Notes: generated by a model from the sequence alone, not told the origin. A stretch of 29,132 nucleotides of DNA from an uncultured Bacilli bacterium (GCA_934096735.1 CAKOMS010000009.1:1-29132); one strand, 5' to 3'; shown: positions 1 through 8,464, counted from the first letter of the stretch. Program-made: numbers and translations.

Positions 1-61
1 CATTAATTATAAAACACCACAAGAATTATTTAATGAGTATTTATATGAATGTTGCACTTGA
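1..61 (+). mobile_element. C-terminal end of a probable IS30-type transposase (cut by window edge)
   Basis: Frame 2 is open from the first base and stops at TGA 59-61. Its last 19 residues read INYKTPQELFNEYLYECCT. The N-Y-K-T-P-x-E-L-F pattern is what I recall from the extreme C-terminus of IS30-family DDE transposases of Firmicutes, after the catalytic core. The stop codon is followed directly by ATTTGACAAATT, which could belong to the terminal inverted repeat, since IS30-type ORFs often run into their right end. The catalytic domain lies outside the window, so I cannot say whether the element is intact. With under 20 residues, the family call is a pattern match from memory, not proof. Confidence 0.5.
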
Positions 62-87
62 TTTGACAAATTATCGTATAATAAATA

Positions 88-115
88 TTAAAAAAATTAC
101 GATTTCTCGTAATTT
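88..115 (-). terminator. Intrinsic terminator of the ABC transporter operon
   Basis: On the minus strand a perfect 9-bp stem (AAATTACGA / TCGTAATTT, 115-107 and 102-94) is closed by a GAAA tetraloop and followed by a run of T. The stem starts on the base right after the TAG stop of the upstream gene (118-116), so there is no spacer between stop codon and hairpin. Confidence 0.85.
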
Positions 116-2560
116 CTAGTCTACATCTAATCTTGATAATATTTCAGCAGGTGTTTTTCTTATTGTATTCCATACTGGTAATAATCCAATAATTAAGTTA
201 AATATAAATACTATTAAGATACTTGATATATAAGTTATAATATTTACATTAAATAATTTACTAAAGAATGAAACACTTTTTAATGAATTTAATATATATG
301 CCATAAAAGTTATTCCGGTTACACTCGCAACGGTTGTGATTGCTATGATTTCTCCTGAAAACATTTTATAAATGTCTTTCTTTTTTACTCCAATAGCTCT
401 ATAAATTCCTACTTCTTTTATTCTGGACATAAATGATGATCTAATCATTAATAATATTTCTACTAATGATATTCCAAGCATAACTCCAGAAACTAGCAAA
501 CTTCCCATAACATACTCTTTATTTGTTTCAATATATTCATTTTTTGCACTTTCATATGATTCTTTAATATTCATATTTTTGTGTCTAAAATATTTAATTG
601 TACTTTTTTTATCATTACTTTTTATGGTAATTGCTTTACTATTTTCAATAAGTTTATATTTTATAGTATTACTATTTGTAATTATATTATTGTATGTGTC
701 ACCATTTAATAATTTATAAAATCCTACTACTTTTAATTTATGATTATTAATTTTAATGTTTGTTTCTTTTCCTAATTCATAATCCATTTCTCTACTAATT
801 GGCATAATTATTTCATAATCATTTTTTGGAAGTGAACCTTTAACTATTTTTAAATTATCTTCAAAAAGTTTATAATCTCTAAATTCATTATCATAAGAAT
901 CAAATTTTGTTAGTTTTTCATTTCTATAATCGCTATTATCTGAAATAGCATCATTTATTAAATTTATAAACATTTCTTCTTTTACATAAATATTAGGCTC
1001 TTCTTTGTTAGTTATTCCTACTATTTTTAATTTTTTAGTGTCATAAGAATAAATATAATGGTTCAAGAAATCTTCTGGTTTAAAAAATCCTGCCATTTCT
1101 GTTGAATTATTAGATATAAATTTATCTAAAACTAATTTATCAATAACCACTTCATAATCATTTGCTGTAATGTTTCCATATATTAAGTCTTTTTCTTCAA
1201 TGGTATTTGCATTTGATATAGATCCATTTAATATATTAAAGTTACGTGATGTTTGATTGTATAAATCGAATATAAAACCAAAACTCGTTACACTATTTGA
1301 TGGCAAGATGTACTCTATTGATTTTTCTTTTTCGTAATTTAAATAATCTTCTACTTTAAAGCCATTAATATTTTCTACGATTAAATAATCTCTATTCATA
1401 GAAATGAAGTCTTTATCTTCAACTTTTAAACTTGCACTTATTGATGCTACAGAATAATAGATAAACATTCCTGATAAGAAGAATCCTCCTAATAATATTT
1501 TTTTTAATATGGGATAATTCAATATTTTTTTGAATCCGTACTTAATAAACTCTCCAATTTTAAAAATACTTGAATATTTTTTATTAACTATCTCATCAAT
1601 TTTAAATGTATCTTTTTTCAATTTAGATTTATCTATTTCTTTGTAATGGTCATTAATAAATTCAATATTTGAATTTCCCTCTACTATTTCAACTTTTTCT
1701 TTGTTATGAGATTTTATATAGATATTTCCATTTTTAAAAACAATATCTAATTTAATTTTTTCTTTATCATCACTATAGATTTTTATGTCAACACCATCGT
1801 TTGTAGTAATATTTTTACAATCTTTAAAATCTTTTAGATAAATTCTATTTTCCACTTTATAATTAAGTGATCCTTCAAATTCATTTAAATAATCTTTTGT
1901 AATTTTTCCATCTACTAGTTCTACTATTCTATCTGAATAAAACCTTGCTAATTCTTCTTCATGTGTAACTAATATTACTAAGTAGTTTTCTGAGATACTT
2001 TTAATAATATCCATTACTTCTAAACTATTTTTGCTATCTAAATTACCAGTTGGTTCATCAGCAATAATTATTTTTGGGTTTTTTACAAGTGCTCTTGCTA
2101 TTCCTACTCTTTGTCTTTCACCACCAGATAGCATGTTAACTGGCCTATTTTTATATCTAAGCATATTAACTTTATCAAGAGTATATAAAACTCTTTTTTC
2201 TATTTCATCTTTGTTTTTAACACCAATTATTTTAAGAACTAACTCAACATTTTCAAAAACTGTCATGCTGTCTACTAATTTATAGTCTTGAAAAATATAT
2301 CCAATATTTAAATTTCTTATTTCATCTACTTTAGTACTTGATCTTTTTGTAATTTTTTTGCCATCAACAAAGATATTACCAGAATTTATTTTATCAAGTC
2401 CACCAATTACATTTAAAAGTGTTGTTTTACCACAACCAGATGGACCAAGAAGAGAAACTAACCCTTTACTAGGAAATTCTAGAGTTGTATTATTAATTAC
2501 ATGTATTTCATTCTTTTTTCTTTTATTAAAATATTTATTAACATTTTCTAGTTTAATCAT
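116..2560 (-). CDS. ABC transporter, fused ATPase-permease (MacB/FtsX type), 814 aa
   Basis: The N-terminal third is an ABC ATPase of the LolD/MacB class: Walker A GPSGCGKT at residues 39-46, Q-loop Q91, signature LSGGE at 144-148, Walker B IIIADE at 164-169 and switch histidine H200. About 110 residues of charged, probably beta-rich sequence (225-335) separate it from the first membrane segment (about 355-377). A large extracytoplasmic region follows, then three membrane helices (about 685-706, 735-760, 775-798) with the FtsX-type motif VGIYRAIGVKKKDI. This 1+3 topology is that of MacB-like mechanotransmission transporters, which act on peptides, lipoproteins or antibiotics at the outer membrane face. 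The start is ATG with AAAGGG upstream, lying in the last codons of the preceding transporter gene 2 bp away. The two proteins probably form a heterodimer (inference). The substrate is unknown. Confidence 0.9.
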   Translation of the reverse strand: MIKLENVNKYFNKRKKNEIHVINNTTLEFPSKGLVSLLGPSGCGKTTLLNVIGGLDKINSGNIFVDGKKITKRSSTKVDEIRNLNIGYIFQDYKLVDSMTVFENVELVLKIIGVKNKDEIEKRVLYTLDKVNMLRYKNRPVNMLSGGERQRVGIARALVKNPKIIIADEPTGNLDSKNSLEVMDIIKSISENYLVILVTHEEELARFYSDRIVELVDGKITKDYLNEFEGSLNYKVENRIYLKDFKDCKNITTNDGVDIKIYSDDKEKIKLDIVFKNGNIYIKSHNKEKVEIVEGNSNIEFINDHYKEIDKSKLKKDTFKIDEIVNKKYSSIFKIGEFIKYGFKKILNYPILKKILLGGFFLSGMFIYYSVASISASLKVEDKDFISMNRDYLIVENINGFKVEDYLNYEKEKSIEYILPSNSVTSFGFIFDLYNQTSRNFNILNGSISNANTIEEKDLIYGNITANDYEVVIDKLVLDKFISNNSTEMAGFFKPEDFLNHYIYSYDTKKLKIVGITNKEEPNIYVKEEMFINLINDAISDNSDYRNEKLTKFDSYDNEFRDYKLFEDNLKIVKGSLPKNDYEIIMPISREMDYELGKETNIKINNHKLKVVGFYKLLNGDTYNNIITNSNTIKYKLIENSKAITIKSNDKKSTIKYFRHKNMNIKESYESAKNEYIETNKEYVMGSLLVSGVMLGISLVEILLMIRSSFMSRIKEVGIYRAIGVKKKDIYKMFSGEIIAITTVASVTGITFMAYILNSLKSVSFFSKLFNVNIITYISSILIVFIFNLIIGLLPVWNTIRKTPAEILSRLDVD

Positions 2561-2562
2561 AA

Positions 2563-4773
2563 TTATACCCTTTCCCCATATGTTTTGATTATTGACTCTT
2601 TAAAAATTTTTCTTCCATATCTAAAACTTATAATCGTACTTAAGAATAGCAAAATTAAATAAACAAGTATATATTCTTTAATAGTTACATATTTAGTTAT
2701 ATTTGCAAAATATTCAATATTAATTACTTTTTGCTTTACAAGTAAAATAAATACCATTAATAATCCATAAGTAAATGTTGCTAAAGTAATTAATTCTTTT
2801 CTTAAAATATTAATACATACTTTTTTAGTACCTCCTAATGTTCTTATAGTTGTGTAATAACTGTTTCGAGATTTATAAATAATTTTAATAATAAAATAAG
2901 ATATAAAGAATAATGTAAATATTAATCCTATCATTAGTACAAGTTTAAATATTTTAAGTATTTGAACTGCTGTTTTACCTTCATTACTTTTAGCATCTCT
3001 TAATAATAGTGTTTCATAACCCAGATCATTTAATTCCTTTTTAGTTTTATCTAATTCATTTAATTTCTTAACATATACTGAGCTTTGATAATTTTTATTA
3101 TTAAATAGTTTATTATAGTCTTCTTTACTAATGAATATTGTATTATTATAATTGTCGTAATTTGATGAGGTTATTTCTTTAAAATTATTTTTATTATATA
3201 CTTTAATTATTTTTAAATTTACAGAATTATTTTCATAAATATCACTTGAAGATACTTTAATACTTTGATTCAAGCAATTATAATCTTTACAATACATGTT
3301 TAAATCTTCACTTATAAATGTTTCATTTTCCTTTAGTTTATCACTAACATTTAAATTCAAATAATTATCATAAAATTCTGGATAAAAATAATTATCATTT
3401 AATTCTATTTTAATTCTTTTAAATGAAGCATTTACACTAGATAATATATCTTCTTTTATTTTACTACCTAAATAAAACTCTGTATTTTCACTATAGTTAT
3501 CTTCTTCATTATAAATAATTCCTACAATTTTAATTTTATTATCATAATTATTATTTCCTATACCATCAATACTGTAAGTTGAATTTAATACATCTTCGAA
3601 ATTTTCTCCTAAATACCAGTTAGACTTATTACCTTTTATTACAACTTCATAATCATTTTGAGGAAGTCTTCCTTTATCAACGTTATTCAATTCACCATTT
3701 GCAAGTTTACCATTAAAGTAAATTTCGTTGGAATTAATAGTAAAAGTAAAATCATTTGTTAAATCGTTTTTTACTATTTTATCAATATTTTTTAACTTTT
3801 CTATTTTTTTATAATCTGAATCATTAAATGAATCTTTATTTTCTTTTTTTATTATTATTCTATACTTACTTGTATCAGAAAAATAATAATTGTCTCCAAA
3901 ATCACTGTTTTCTAATTCTTCTTTTTTGAGAGAACCATACTCAGATATTAATGCTAAAGATATTAATAGAAATATACCAAACATTAAAATAAATTTAACT
4001 GGTAAATTAAATGCATTTCTAAATCCAAGTTTTAATTTATTATAACCAGTGATTTCTTTAACTTCTTTTTCTTTAAGTTCATTATCTTTATTGACTTCTT
4101 TAATAACTTTATTTTCTAATAATTTTCCATCATGCATTCTAATTAATCTTGTTGCGTACTCTTCTACTTCATTTTTGTTGTGTGTAACAATGATAACTAA
4201 CTTATCATTACTTATTTCGCTTAATAGCTTAATTATCTCTTTAGAAGACTTAGAATCCAAAGATCCGGTTGGTTCATCTGCTACTATAATTGGAGTATCA
4301 TTTGCTAAAGCTCTTGCAATTGCAACTCTTTGTTTTTGACCTCCAGATAATTTAGATACTGTTGTATTTTTATATTTTTTTAAACCAACTTTTTCAATTA
4401 AATCATTAATTGTACTTTTAACTTCTTTTCTAGATTTTCCGTTCATTAAAAGAGTTAATTCAATATTTTCATAAACCGTATAACTGTTTACAAGATTAAA
4501 GTTTTGAAAAATATTAGAAACATATTTTCTTCTGTATTCTAAATACTCTTCATCTCTATAATGGCTAGTTTCTTCACCATTTATATACATTTCACCATCT
4601 TCATATGTATCAAGACCTGAAAGTACATTTAATAAAGTTGATTTACCACTACCAGATTCACCAGTAATTACTACAAATTCACCAATATGTAACTCTAGAT
4701 TTACTTTGGAAAAGCCTTCTGCAATAACACCATCTTGATAATAGTATTTTGAAACATTTTTTAGTTTTAACAT
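2563..4773 (-). CDS. ABC transporter, fused ATPase-permease (MacB/FtsX type), 736 aa
   Basis: This is the first gene of the two-gene transporter operon. The ATPase domain has Walker A GESGSGKS at 38-45, signature LSGGQ at 142-146, Walker B IIVADE at 162-167 and H198. Membrane helix 1 is at about 259-278. It is followed by a roughly 340-residue extracytoplasmic domain rich in Asn, Tyr and Lys and containing a close cysteine pair (MYCKDYNC), then three C-terminal helices. The extracytoplasmic part does not visibly resemble that of its partner, which suggests an asymmetric pair. I chose ATG at 4773: an in-frame GTG at 4782 sits inside the ribosome binding site (AAAGGTGA) and is too close to be used, whereas the ATG has a 5-base spacing. 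No sensor kinase or response regulator lies beside it in this window. Confidence 0.9.
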   Translation of the reverse strand: MLKLKNVSKYYYQDGVIAEGFSKVNLELHIGEFVVITGESGSGKSTLLNVLSGLDTYEDGEMYINGEETSHYRDEEYLEYRRKYVSNIFQNFNLVNSYTVYENIELTLLMNGKSRKEVKSTINDLIEKVGLKKYKNTTVSKLSGGQKQRVAIARALANDTPIIVADEPTGSLDSKSSKEIIKLLSEISNDKLVIIVTHNKNEVEEYATRLIRMHDGKLLENKVIKEVNKDNELKEKEVKEITGYNKLKLGFRNAFNLPVKFILMFGIFLLISLALISEYGSLKKEELENSDFGDNYYFSDTSKYRIIIKKENKDSFNDSDYKKIEKLKNIDKIVKNDLTNDFTFTINSNEIYFNGKLANGELNNVDKGRLPQNDYEVVIKGNKSNWYLGENFEDVLNSTYSIDGIGNNNYDNKIKIVGIIYNEEDNYSENTEFYLGSKIKEDILSSVNASFKRIKIELNDNYFYPEFYDNYLNLNVSDKLKENETFISEDLNMYCKDYNCLNQSIKVSSSDIYENNSVNLKIIKVYNKNNFKEITSSNYDNYNNTIFISKEDYNKLFNNKNYQSSVYVKKLNELDKTKKELNDLGYETLLLRDAKSNEGKTAVQILKIFKLVLMIGLIFTLFFISYFIIKIIYKSRNSYYTTIRTLGGTKKVCINILRKELITLATFTYGLLMVFILLVKQKVINIEYFANITKYVTIKEYILVYLILLFLSTIISFRYGRKIFKESIIKTYGERV

Positions 4774-4865
4774 ATTAATCACCTTTCTAAGTATTTATTA
4801 TATATTGATTTAAAATATATCTCAATCAGTATACATTTACTTTACACTTTTTCTTTCACTTTTTA

Positions 4866-4894
4866 TTTATAATAGAAAATTCTTTAGAAAGCAA
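4866..4894 (-). promoter_or_regulatory. SigA-type promoter of the ABC operon with overlapping dyad
   Basis: The minus strand has -35 TTGCTT (4894-4889), a 17-bp spacer and -10 TATAAA (4871-4866), about 90 bases upstream of the first transporter start. A 5-bp inverted repeat GAAAG-n5-CTTTC (4887-4901) overlaps the -35 box and could be an operator. Between promoter and start lies TGATT...AATCA, too weak to call. Confidence 0.6.
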
Positions 4895-4924
4895 TACTTT
4901 CGACAAAATATGCCAAAATGTAAT

Positions 4925-4949
4925 AAAAAAAGTTGTGAACTTCACAACT
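4925..4949 (-). terminator. Intrinsic terminator of rpsB-tsf, overlapping the tsf stop codon
   Basis: AGTTGTGAA-G-TTCACAACT on the minus strand forms an 8-bp stem with a 3-base loop and is followed by TTTTTT. The first stem base lies inside the tsf TAG stop codon (4950-4948). Confidence 0.9.
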
Positions 4950-5826
4950 AATTTCCATTAACTTGATTCATTACCTCTTCAGCAAAGTTGTCATTTCTTT
5001 TTTCCATTCCTTCACCAACTTCATAACGAACCATTTTTAAGACTTCTCCACCATTGTTAGCTACATATTTTTCTACAGATAAATCTCCATCTTTGATAAA
5101 TGCTTGTTCAACTAAACAAATTTCTTTATAAAATTTCTTAATTCTTCCTTCAACCATTTTTTCAGCAATATCTGCAGGTTTTCCTTCGTTCATAGCAAGT
5201 TCTTTTTGAACTTTTCTTTCGTTTTCTACTACTTCTTCTGGAACTTCAGAAATATTTAAATATAATGGTTTCATTGCTGCTGCTTGCATTGCTACATCTT
5301 TTGCAACTTCTTCACTAGCACCTTTTACAACTGTTAAAGCTGCTATTTTACCACCCATATGTAAATATGTTCCAAAGAATTCATCATCATTTTTAGACAC
5401 TATTTCAAATCTTCTTAATGATAATTTTTCTCCAATTTTTGCAATCATTGCAATAATATATTCTCCAACTGTACCAAATTCTGTAGTAACTTCATTTGCT
5501 TCTTCTAATGTAGTTGCATCACTTTTTAAAAGTGCATTACCAATTACATTTATCATATTTACAAACTCTTCATTTTTAGAAACAAAGTCAGTTTCTGAAT
5601 TAACTTCTAAGATAATTGCTTTATTTCCATCTGTAAATATATTTGCTAATCCTTCAGCAGCAATTCTAGATTCTTTTTTTGCACTTTTAGCAATGCCTTT
5701 TTCTCTTAAGTAATTCATTGCTTCTTCCATGTTACCATTTGTTTCAGACAATGCTTTTTTACAATCCATCATTCCTGCACCAGTTGCTTCTCTTAATTCT
5801 TTTACCATACTTGCAGTAATTTCCAT
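4948..5826 (-). CDS. tsf: Elongation factor Ts
   Basis: EF-Ts is the guanine-nucleotide exchange factor for EF-Tu in translation elongation. The 292-residue product matches the usual length of about 290. It begins with a UBA-like N-terminal domain (MVKELREATGAGMMDCKKAL is the family signature region). The second conserved signature, around residues 75-85, contains the TDFV motif (NSETDFVSKNEEF) that contacts EF-Tu. Two dimerisation/core subdomains follow. The ATG start has a strong AAAGGAG site about 8 bases upstream. It lies 16 bp after rpsB, the near-universal rpsB-tsf pair, and shares its promoter. Its stop codon is embedded in the terminator hairpin. Confidence 0.98.
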   Translation of the reverse strand: MEITASMVKELREATGAGMMDCKKALSETNGNMEEAMNYLREKGIAKSAKKESRIAAEGLANIFTDGNKAIILEVNSETDFVSKNEEFVNMINVIGNALLKSDATTLEEANEVTTEFGTVGEYIIAMIAKIGEKLSLRRFEIVSKNDDEFFGTYLHMGGKIAALTVVKGASEEVAKDVAMQAAAMKPLYLNISEVPEEVVENERKVQKELAMNEGKPADIAEKMVEGRIKKFYKEICLVEQAFIKDGDLSVEKYVANNGGEVLKMVRYEVGEGMEKRNDNFAEEVMNQVNGN

Positions 5827-5842
5827 ATTTATTTCTCCTTTA

Positions 5843-6874
5843 TTATTTTAAATTTTCTAAAAGTTCATCTTTTTTCATAGTGCTATAACCTTTAATTCCT
5901 TTTTCTTTAGCTATAGCTTTTAATTCTGTTAAAGTTTTTGTACTTAAATCTTCTTTGTCATCCTCAACTTTAACTTCTTTTTCTTCTACTTTTTCAGTTT
6001 TTTCTTCTTTTTTAACAAAAGTTTTTTTATTTTCTTTTTTAAAATTTTTCTTAAATTTTGGTTCTCTATTTTCTTCTTCTAAATCATCTTTTTTGGCTTT
6101 AGAAAATTCTTCAGTTTTAATTAATTCTTCCATTCTTGTTTCTTCTTTAGTTGCTTCTTTTTTATCGTTTTCACTAATGTAATCAACAAGTTCTAATCCG
6201 TTTGCTTCACAAATAGCATTATTTAATACTCCAAGCATTACTTTAATACTTCTTACAGCATCATCATTTCCTGGAATTACAAAGTCAACATCATCAGGAT
6301 CTCCGTTTGTATCAACTATACCAAATACTGGGATTTTTAATTTTCTAGCTTCTTTAACTGCATTAATTTCCTTTTTTGGATCTACTACAATTAGTGCTTG
6401 TGGTAATTTATCCATTTCTCTAATTCCACATAAAATTTTATTTAATTTATCATATTCTTTTTTAAGACCAATTACTTCTTTTTTAGGCAATAAATCAAAT
6501 TTACCTTCTTCTTCCATTTTTTCTATTTCTTCAAGTCTTTTAACTCTTCTTCTAATAGTACGGAAGTTAGTAAGTGTTCCTCCTAACCATCTTTCTGTAA
6601 CGTAGAAAGATTTACTTCTTGTTGCTTCTTCTACACAAACTTCTTGAGCTTGTTTTTTAGTTCCTACAAATAAGAATTTTCCTCCATTTGCAGCAATTGT
6701 TTTAATTTCATTATAAGAAACTTCTAACAATTCTTGTGTTTTTTGCAAGTCAATTATATATATATCTTCTCTTGCAGTAAAGATATATTCTTTCATTTTT
6801 GGATTCCATCTTTTTGTTTGATGTCCAAAATGAACTCCAGCTTCTAATAAATAACTCATAGAAACTACGGCCAT
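5843..6874 (-). CDS. rpsB: 30S ribosomal protein S2 with C-terminal extension
   Basis: Residues 1-233 are a complete S2: LLEAGVHFGHQTKRWNPKM near the N-terminus, the coiled-coil insertion at about 105-155, and the conserved VDTNGDPDDVDFVIPGNDDA segment near 187-206. S2 binds 16S rRNA between head and body of the small subunit and recruits S1/mRNA elements. Normal bacterial S2 ends near residue 245. This one continues to 343 with a highly charged Lys/Glu linker (235-308) and a terminal helical motif (310-343: LTELKAIAKEKG, then Y-S-x-M-K-K-x-E-L-L) that looks like a Rho_N/SAP-type nucleic-acid-binding module. I chose ATG 6874 over the in-frame GTG at 6883, because AAGGAG is 1 base from the GTG and about 10 from the ATG. 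Confidence 0.97.
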   Translation of the reverse strand: MAVVSMSYLLEAGVHFGHQTKRWNPKMKEYIFTAREDIYIIDLQKTQELLEVSYNEIKTIAANGGKFLFVGTKKQAQEVCVEEATRSKSFYVTERWLGGTLTNFRTIRRRVKRLEEIEKMEEEGKFDLLPKKEVIGLKKEYDKLNKILCGIREMDKLPQALIVVDPKKEINAVKEARKLKIPVFGIVDTNGDPDDVDFVIPGNDDAVRSIKVMLGVLNNAICEANGLELVDYISENDKKEATKEETRMEELIKTEEFSKAKKDDLEEENREPKFKKNFKKENKKTFVKKEEKTEKVEEKEVKVEDDKEDLSTKTLTELKAIAKEKGIKGYSTMKKDELLENLK

Positions 6875-6883
6875 ATTTTTCAC

Positions 6884-6986
6884 TCTCCTTCGTTTTTCTT
6901 CTTAGTTTCATCTTCATCTTCATCCACATATTATTATATGCACTAGGAATAGGACTAAAAACTAATGTATATTTGCTTTAACAGCC
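6884..6986 (-). promoter_or_regulatory. Structured 5' leader of rpsB-tsf (candidate S2 autoregulatory element)
   Basis: The leader implied by the promoter is about 110 bases. In RNA, UUAGUUU (6965-6959) can pair with AAACUAA (6908-6902), plus a U-G pair inside, giving an 8-bp closing helix about 10 bases before the Shine-Dalgarno. The enclosed part holds a 5-bp hairpin CATAT-AATA-ATATG (6940-6927) and three tandem GATGAA copies. Ribosomal-protein operons are commonly autoregulated by such leaders. I do not recognise this as a known leader class, and no alignment is available. Confidence 0.35.
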
Positions 6987-6992
6987 GAGATT

Positions 6993-7021
6993 ATTTTATC
7001 AAACATTTACCTTTTTTTCAA
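6993..7021 (-). promoter_or_regulatory. SigA-type promoter of rpsB-tsf
   Basis: The boxes are -35 TTGAAA (7021-7016), a 17-bp spacer and -10 TAAAAT (6998-6993) on the minus strand. It lies downstream of the queH terminator and predicts transcription starting near 6986. Confidence 0.75.
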
Positions 7022-7056
7022 GAAATTTTCATGAATTTTAGCATTCTTTAATAATA

Positions 7057-7087
7057 TAAAAAAAATAAAGCTTTTAAAACTTTATTT
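7057..7087 (-). terminator. Intrinsic terminator after queH
   Basis: On the minus strand AAATAAAG and CTTTATTT form an 8-bp stem around a 9-base loop, followed by a run of eight T. It begins about 24 bases after the queH stop and closes the murG-murB-divIB-queH unit. Confidence 0.8.
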
Positions 7088-7110
7088 ATTTAATTTATAG
7101 CCAATTTTTT

Positions 7111-7728
7111 CTAATAATCTAAATTATCTGTATTTTTGCTATATAAGCATCCACAATAATCTTGTCTATATAAATTGTGTTCTTTAGATAAAATAATTGA
7201 TTTTTTATACCCATCATTCTTTTTGAAATCACTATAAAGCCATTTTATTTTGTCACTTTCCAAATTTGCCCCTAGTTCATTTATAACTTTTGCATTTTTA
7301 TAAGGGCTTACTGTAAGAGTTGTACCAAAATAATCAAAATTATTTTTAATACCTATTTCCTTTGTATAAACAAGCCTTAATTCATAACAAATGTGGCATC
7401 TTAGACCACCTTCCTTATCATTTTCATGATTTATAACTTTTTCATGATATAAAAGATTATTATAATCTGCATCCATAAATCTAACATTATCTAAATTAAG
7501 TTCATTTATTAATCTTATTTGTTCTTTTTTTCTTTTTTCATATTCTTCAATTGGTTCAATGTTTGGATTATAATATAGTACTGTAATATCAAAATAATCT
7601 TTTAAATATGTAATTACATAACTAGAACAAGGTCCACAACAAGAATGCAGTAATAATTTTGGCTTTACATTTAAATTATTGATTATTTCTTTTAACTTCT
7701 TATCATAATTAATCTTTTCTTCATTCAT
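7111..7728 (-). CDS. queH: Epoxyqueuosine reductase QueH
   Basis: QueH (formerly DUF208) carries out the last step of queuosine synthesis, reducing epoxyqueuosine to queuosine in the tRNA anticodon. It replaces the unrelated QueG. Seen in the sequence: the N-terminal HSCCGPCSS motif, a middle CHICYELRL motif, the FGTTLTVSPYKN signature and C-terminal YCGCLYS. These supply the cysteines that ligate the iron-sulfur cluster and metal site. The length (205 aa) is normal for the family. The ORF can start at GTG 7737 or ATG 7728. I prefer the ATG, although both overlap the end of divIB and neither has a strong ribosome binding site (only AAAGTGA), which suggests translational coupling. No preQ1 riboswitch or other queuosine gene is visible nearby. 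Confidence 0.93.
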   Translation of the reverse strand: MNEEKINYDKKLKEIINNLNVKPKLLLHSCCGPCSSYVITYLKDYFDITVLYYNPNIEPIEEYEKRKKEQIRLINELNLDNVRFMDADYNNLLYHEKVINHENDKEGGLRCHICYELRLVYTKEIGIKNNFDYFGTTLTVSPYKNAKVINELGANLESDKIKWLYSDFKKNDGYKKSIILSKEHNLYRQDYCGCLYSKNTDNLDY

Positions 7729-8461
7729 CTTTTTCACTTTCTTTTACTGGAGTACTACAATCATTAAAGTAATGACTTGTACTATTGCTATCTAAATATA
7801 AACACCCTTTTTTATCTCCATTTTTATTAACTATCACTTCATAAATGTCTAGGTAATTATTAAATTTTTCAATATTGGTTGTATTAATATAAACTTTATT
7901 CTCATCAATCATTTTAAAAATAAATCTGTATTCATCTACTATTTTATCATTAACTTTACTTGGACTATATTCAATTTCACTAATAAGTTTTAAAGTATCA
8001 TCATTTATTTTATTCATTTTTTTGATAAATTCTTTGTATACTTCATCAGGTACAATATTGATAAGAGTCGGAACACCTAAATACTCTTCACTATAATCTA
8101 TTTCACTTCCATTTGATAAAACTATTTTATTATTTATTAAATTATAAAATAATACTTTATTTTCTTTTACTTCTATATATAATTTACCTAAATAATTCTT
8201 TTTAATAGTTGCATCACTAATTAATCCTAGTTCTAGTAATTTGTTTTTTATACTTTTCTTACTAGTTTTTATAATGCTTTTATTTTCTAAATCTAAATAA
8301 TTAATTATGTAGTTTTCTTTTAAATATGAATTACCTTTTATGTTTATTTCTTTAATTGGCATGTTCCAAAAATATAAAAATAGTGTTACTAACAAATACA
8401 AAAACAATAGTAATACGAGTAATCCTCCAAATTTAATTTTTCTTTTCTTTTTTGTTTCCAT
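7721..8461 (-). CDS. divIB: Cell division protein DivIB/FtsQ
   Basis: This is a bitopic membrane protein of the divisome that bridges FtsL/DivIC and the septal synthase. It has a short basic cytoplasmic N-terminus (METKKKRKIKFGG), one membrane helix (about residues 13-33), and a POTRA domain beginning at IKEINIKGNSYL (about 36-105). A beta domain follows, then an acidic tail with two cysteines. At 246 aa it is slightly shorter than Bacillus DivIB. It follows murB by 3 bp in the classic murG-murB-divIB order and overlaps queH by 8-17 bp, depending on the queH start. It is the only recognised gene here that ends in TGA, which supports genetic code 11. Confidence 0.93.
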   Translation of the reverse strand: METKKKRKIKFGGLLVLLLFLYLLVTLFLYFWNMPIKEINIKGNSYLKENYIINYLDLENKSIIKTSKKSIKNKLLELGLISDATIKKNYLGKLYIEVKENKVLFYNLINNKIVLSNGSEIDYSEEYLGVPTLINIVPDEVYKEFIKKMNKINDDTLKLISEIEYSPSKVNDKIVDEYRFIFKMIDENKVYINTTNIEKFNNYLDIYEVIVNKNGDKKGCLYLDSNSTSHYFNDCSTPVKESEKDE

Positions 8462-8464
8462 AAG

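Noticed and set aside
61..86. TTGACA followed by TATAAT at 64-83 (+)
   Set aside because: The spacing is only 8 bp, so it cannot work as a SigA promoter.
6922..7110. Small ORF starting in the rpsB leader (ATG-rich GATGAA repeats)
   Set aside because: It runs into rpsB in another frame without a stop near the leader and has no ribosome binding site.
7721..8461. Genetic code 4 (UGA = Trp), suggested by the AT-rich, mollicute-like character
   Set aside because: All recognised proteins are full length under code 11, divIB ends sensibly at TGA, and cell-wall genes are present.
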